In this document: in pieces, positions 60,158 through 64,000 of the stretch
How positions within the stretch are numbered: the stretch's first letter is position 1
Layout of the letters: each line of letters begins with the position of its first letter
From: Dermatophagoides farinae
Taxonomy: Eukaryota > Arthropoda > Arachnida > Sarcoptiformes > Pyroglyphidae
Length of the DNA: 64,000 nucleotides
Direction of reading: 5' to 3'
Assembly: GCF_024713945.1 (NCBI RefSeq)
Contig: NC_134685.1
Coordinates: forward strand, 1,240,001 to 1,304,000
Position numbers and translations under genes: made by a program
Notes under the pieces: generated by a model
Seen by the model: the letters and a program-made list of their open reading frames with translations, nothing else
Told to the model about the DNA's origin: nothing
Database searches by the model: none

Positions 60158-62932
60158 TGATATCGATCGATGTAATTGTTGTTGTTATCAATTATGAACG
60201 ATTGAATGGATAATCAAAGAATTCTGTTATCCATGGATTAGAATTCTATTCTTCAAAGTGTTGTTGGATTTGATTTTATGACAATCATCTACATAAGATC
60301 GATTGACAATCAACAAAAAAAACAAAAAAAAAAATAGACACGGTAATCATATTATTATGAAGAGAAGATTAGAAGGAGTGGTATGAGAAAAAAAACCAAG
60401 AATAAATCTACTAAACAAATGAAGTGAAGTGAAATGAAAAAAATGGAACAAAAACAAAAAATCTTCTTGGAACCACCAAACGCACATAATCGTATATAAA
60501 AATTATCGGTCGTTGGAACCTGAAGAAAAATTCGAGCAGAGAAGATTATGTGTGTGTGTAAGAGAGAATTATTGGAGATTCGAATCTATAGCATCTCAAC
60601 AAATGTGTATGTTCGCTATATACACCAAACACACACACACACACACACACACAAACCACCATACCCCCAGAAAAAAAATTACCCCGAAAACAAAAATGTA
60701 GAAAATGGCTTGTTCCCTTATGGTTCCCATATATGATTTAAGCCTTGAATTTTAAAGCTGGAGTAATGGTAAATTTTTTTTTTGTTGTTGAAATAACATT
60801 TTTATTTATTCATTTCATCATGACATATTATGTAATAATAATAATAATAATGCAGATAACGTAAGTGTTTGTATCATGTGTAATGTATTCGCAGAACGAA
60901 AAGGTCAGGATTATAATAAGGGATTATGAATGAATGAATGGATGATATCATCAATGGAATTATTGGCAAAAAAAAAACAGAGATTTTTTTTCTTTTTGGC
61001 TGGCTGAAATAATAATTTTTCAGCCATTTCCAGAATTCAATCGAATACATAAATATGCGAGAAAAAGAGAGAGAGGTATGTAGTGTGAGATGGGAAAAAA
61101 ATGACCAAAAAAAAAAGAAAAAACACAACAACAACAACAAGTATTAATCAATGTAATAAGAATTGAGATGAAAAAAAATGAAATCGATTAATGAAAAAAT
61201 GTAATGATGATGATTACCAATATATTGGCAAAAAATCTTTGTTGTTCTTGTTTTGTGGTATTTACAATATCAAGGTATACACAATGACGAATGATTTGTT
61301 TGTTTGTTGATCATGATACAATTCAATTGGTGAGTACAGTGTGTGTGTGGTAAGGGAGAGAGAGAGAGAATTGATCAATTTAAAAAAAAAGACAAGAATT
61401 TTTAGGAAAAGAAAAACAGAAAAAGAGAACATTGAAAAATTTTTAAAAATCGAATAATCGAGGTAAAAGGTTTGTTTTGTAAATAATAAGAGAAAAATTT
61501 TGTGTAAAATGTAGAAAAGAAAAAAAATTTATTTTTTTTTTTTGAGATTAAAAAGTAAAATTTTGGAAAAGTAGTAGTAGTGAGTGTGTTTGTATAGAGA
61601 TGGTGTGCGATACAACCAGAAACAACCATTTTCCTGTTTATTTTCAATGAAAATCACTCGATGATGATGATGATGATGATGACGATGGTGGTGGTGGTGG
61701 TGGTAGTGTTGGTATAAAGGTGATATATATGTAAATTAAAAACACACGTGATAAAAAAAAAGATGATGATGATGAATTAAAAATCAACACAGGTCAAATT
61801 TTTGTCATTTTCAATCACGATTTATAATTTGGTCACATTTGGGGGGTGTATTTATAGTAAGTGTGTCGGTGTCGGTGTGTGTTGGTGTGTGTATCATATA
61901 ATTCCTTCGCCCTTTTTCCTGGATAAAAAAAATCGATAATCGATAATAATAAATAATCAATGAAACACAAAAAAAGTGAGTGAGAACAAGCAAACAAACA
62001 AACAAACATCGGAAATAGAAAACAATTAAAAACAATGTGGTAAAAAAAATTGATTGGTGAAAATGGACGAAATGAATGATTGTAAATAAACAAAACACAC
62101 ACACACACACAGAGAGAAAAATCATTCATCAAAATTAAAAAAAAATGGTGAAAAAAAAACAGGAATATATAAAACATTTGAAACAATTTATTGATAGATT
62201 GATTGATTGATATATATCTCTGTTGTGATTATTTGTTGGTGTGTGTGTGTGCGTGTGTGTATGCATACGCTGATAGATAGATAAAATGAGAATACAATAA
62301 ACTAGAAACAAGAATAGGAATCAATTCCTAATGAATGCAAAAGAAAAAGAAAAAAAATCATCATCATCATCATCATCATCAACAACAACAACAACAAAAA
62401 CGAAATCGTATCAAATTTTCAAATTTAAATGAATAAAACATGAATGAATGAAGAAAAATTTTTTTCTTGTATCAAATTCCAATCAGGTAGGTTGTTGTTG
62501 TTTTGTTTCTGTTGCTGTGTTCGATTTATGTTCATTTAGAGAAAGAGAGAGTTCAAAATCTTACTTGGAATTGGATTTCGTTTTTGATTTTCATTGCTTA
62601 AAAAGATGATGATGATGATGAAGAATTGATATAGAAAAAAAAATTGAAATAATAAATAATTCAGGTAAAGAATGAAACTTTGGTACAAACAAACACACAC
62701 ACACACACTCACAACATACAAGAACACATGAGGTTTTTTTTTATATATATAAATGTTTAAGATTTGGACTTGTTTTCAACTATCTAACTGTTGTATATAT
62801 ATAGGTTTTTGTGCCAAAATAATTCCAGTTTTTGAAAATAAAAATGTTGTTGTTGATGTTGAAACGAAATATTGTATCCGGTTAACAATAACAACAAGTC
62901 AAGAATGAAAAGTTTTTTTTTCCTTTTTTTCA
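60158..62932. other. 2.8-kb region without genes, between GPCR start and CRTC 3' end
   Basis: It contains a (CA)n tract at 60629-60653, (TAA)n near 60835-60852, ATG/GGT repeats at 61660-61705, a double ATCGATAATCGATAA at 61932-61947 and ATC/CAA repeats at 62357-62398. It probably holds the GPCR promoter and a long CRTC 3' UTR. No coding exon was found. Confidence 0.55.
60629..60653. repeat. (CA)n microsatellite
   Basis: About 12 CA units upstream of the GPCR. Confidence 0.85.
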
Positions 62933-64000
62933 TTATTGATGATTCGTTTCAATATCATGTAACATTTGTAGACTATCCAAATCGAATGAATCAAATGATC
63001 CAACTGTTCCACGTATAACATCATCATTATGACAACCAAATATATCTGTATCGAATGAACTCATATTATTGAGATCTTTAATTAAATCATTCGATGTTTG
63101 TAATGCTTCATCCAGATTATTCGGACCTGTTTTTTTTATCAAGAATTAGAAAAAATTGAAGAATATTTATTATAAGAATATATTTTCAGATTGCCAATAT
63201 TTACCAGTTAATATAATATCCGGTATACTTGATGGTGTTTGTGGCGTCGTACAATGACTTGAATTTGATAATGGTTGATGTTGGCCATTATTATTTTGTG
63301 TTTGATGTTGTTGATATAGTGATGATAATCCATCAGTTTTTAAAAATGGTTCTGTTGACATTGTATTCAATGTTAATGTTTGGCTTGAATCAAAAAATAG
63401 ACCATCATTTTGACCAAATGGTGATCCTTGTTGTTGATGTGGATCGTGTAATGGTGTTGAAGTTTGATTAAATTGCTGTTGTTGTTGTTGTGATTGATGA
63501 TGTGGTGATGATTGTGATGATGATGCCATTACAATTGTCGATGTATTATCATTAAATTGATTTAATGTGATTGAATCAAGATAAAATACATTGGAATTTT
63601 GGCCATTATTAGCTTGTTGCTGTTGTTGTTGTTGCTGCTGCTGTTGTTGTTGTTGTTGTTGCGTAATTATATCGGCCGTACAAGTCATCTATTTGATAAG
63701 ATGATTAAGAAAATTGAAATTAGTTAATCACAATTACAAATAAAATGAATAATGATGATCATTTACCACATAGCCGCCAGGCTCAGCATCATTTGTCATA
63801 CGAAATTGTTCCAATTGATGTTGTAATAAATTGGCTTGTTGTTGATTCTGATACGATGGTGAACTATATGATTGATTGAAATGTTGATTTGTCGAAGTCG
63901 TTGTATTTGATAAACCATTCGGTTGATTACCAACACAACCACCGCCACCACCACCACCAGCACCAGTAGCATTATTAAGAGTTAATTCCGGAGAATTTGA
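62933..64000 (-). CDS. CRTC: CREB-regulated transcription coactivator (CRTC), C-terminal part
   Basis: CRTC/TORC proteins shuttle to the nucleus when dephosphorylated and coactivate CREB; in insects they respond to insulin and AMPK/SIK signalling. Three exons are visible (right to left): 63767-64000 (partial, continues beyond the window), 63205-63688 and 62933-63126. Splices are phase 0 and phase 1. The hallmark SSIPDIILTG spans the last splice and matches the conserved CRTC SIPNIILT motif. The C-terminal transactivation domain is acidic (SSFDTDIFGC, SFDSFDLDSLQMLHDIE), like human LTLDGLHML. Between lie a polyGly run, a long polyQ (CAA/CAG, 63613-63660) and QN-rich sequence. The N-terminal CREB-binding domain is outside the window. 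Confidence 0.9.
63613..63660 (-). repeat. Polyglutamine-coding (CAA/CAG)n in CRTC
   Basis: An uninterrupted run of about 16 Gln codons, mixed CAA and CAG, inside the CRTC transactivation region. Confidence 0.85.

Noticed and set aside
1-64000. Transposons, viral copies, CRISPR arrays, tRNA or rRNA genes
   Set aside because: No transposase, reverse transcriptase, capsid or envelope-like frames, no terminal repeats, no spaced direct repeats and no recognisable tRNA or rRNA motifs were found by reading. A covariance-model or repeat-library search would be more sensitive.

Overview
The window looks like nuclear DNA of a small-genome arthropod, most likely an acariform (astigmatan, house-dust-mite-like) mite. 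It is very AT-rich, introns are mostly 55-140 bp, and intergenic DNA is full of ATC/CAA/TTG/TG microsatellites and poly-A/T runs. Genes are densely packed on both strands. The mite assignment is inferred from overall style plus arthropod-type receptors; no diagnostic marker is present.

Layout: an ELOVL fatty-acid elongase 3' end (80-681); SYF2 (1768-2577); a small orphan (2714-3235, -); about 10 kb of gene-free microsatellite-rich DNA; a 13-exon insulin receptor (13595-20483); AP5M1 (21600-23585, -); EBP2/EBNA1BP2 (23795-24905, -) head-to-head with NDUFA13 (25139-25766); a CDCA3-like mitotic protein (25929-27081, -) head-to-head with HEATR1/UTP10 (27472-34282); STK40 pseudokinase (34471-36468); an ENOPH1-like protein (36588-37796); D2HGDH (37979-39440); an uncharacterised protein with a possible Cys-His-Asp triad interrupted by one in-frame TGA (40716-42336); a secreted orphan (43150-44206, -); DDX19/DBP5 helicase (46018-47696, -) divergent from an SLC46 transporter (48590-50296); a kinesin-6 (KIF23/MKLP1) stalk-tail gene without a motor domain (50509-51800, -) divergent from SMN (52184-53266); SERF (53548-53819, -); mitofusin (54909-57266); DJ-1/PARK7 (57533-58338, -); a GnRH/AKH/corazonin-type GPCR (58559-60157, -); and the 3' part of CRTC (62933-64000, -).

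Functionally this is mostly a housekeeping neighbourhood: ribosome biogenesis (HEATR1, EBP2), RNA processing and export (SYF2, DDX19, SMN), mitochondria (NDUFA13, D2HGDH, mitofusin, DJ-1) and nutrient/hormone signalling (insulin receptor, CRTC, neuropeptide GPCR). Several genes are head-to-head and share short upstream regions.

I found no transposon, viral element, CRISPR array, tRNA or rRNA. The most notable points are: the motorless KIF23-like gene; the first activation-loop Tyr of the insulin receptor replaced by Cys; a UGA-C stop inside an otherwise open frame; SMN and SERF as neighbours, as in human 5q13; degenerate catalytic residues in the ENOPH1-like protein; and three one-base frame slips in conserved genes, which look like homopolymer or slippage errors.
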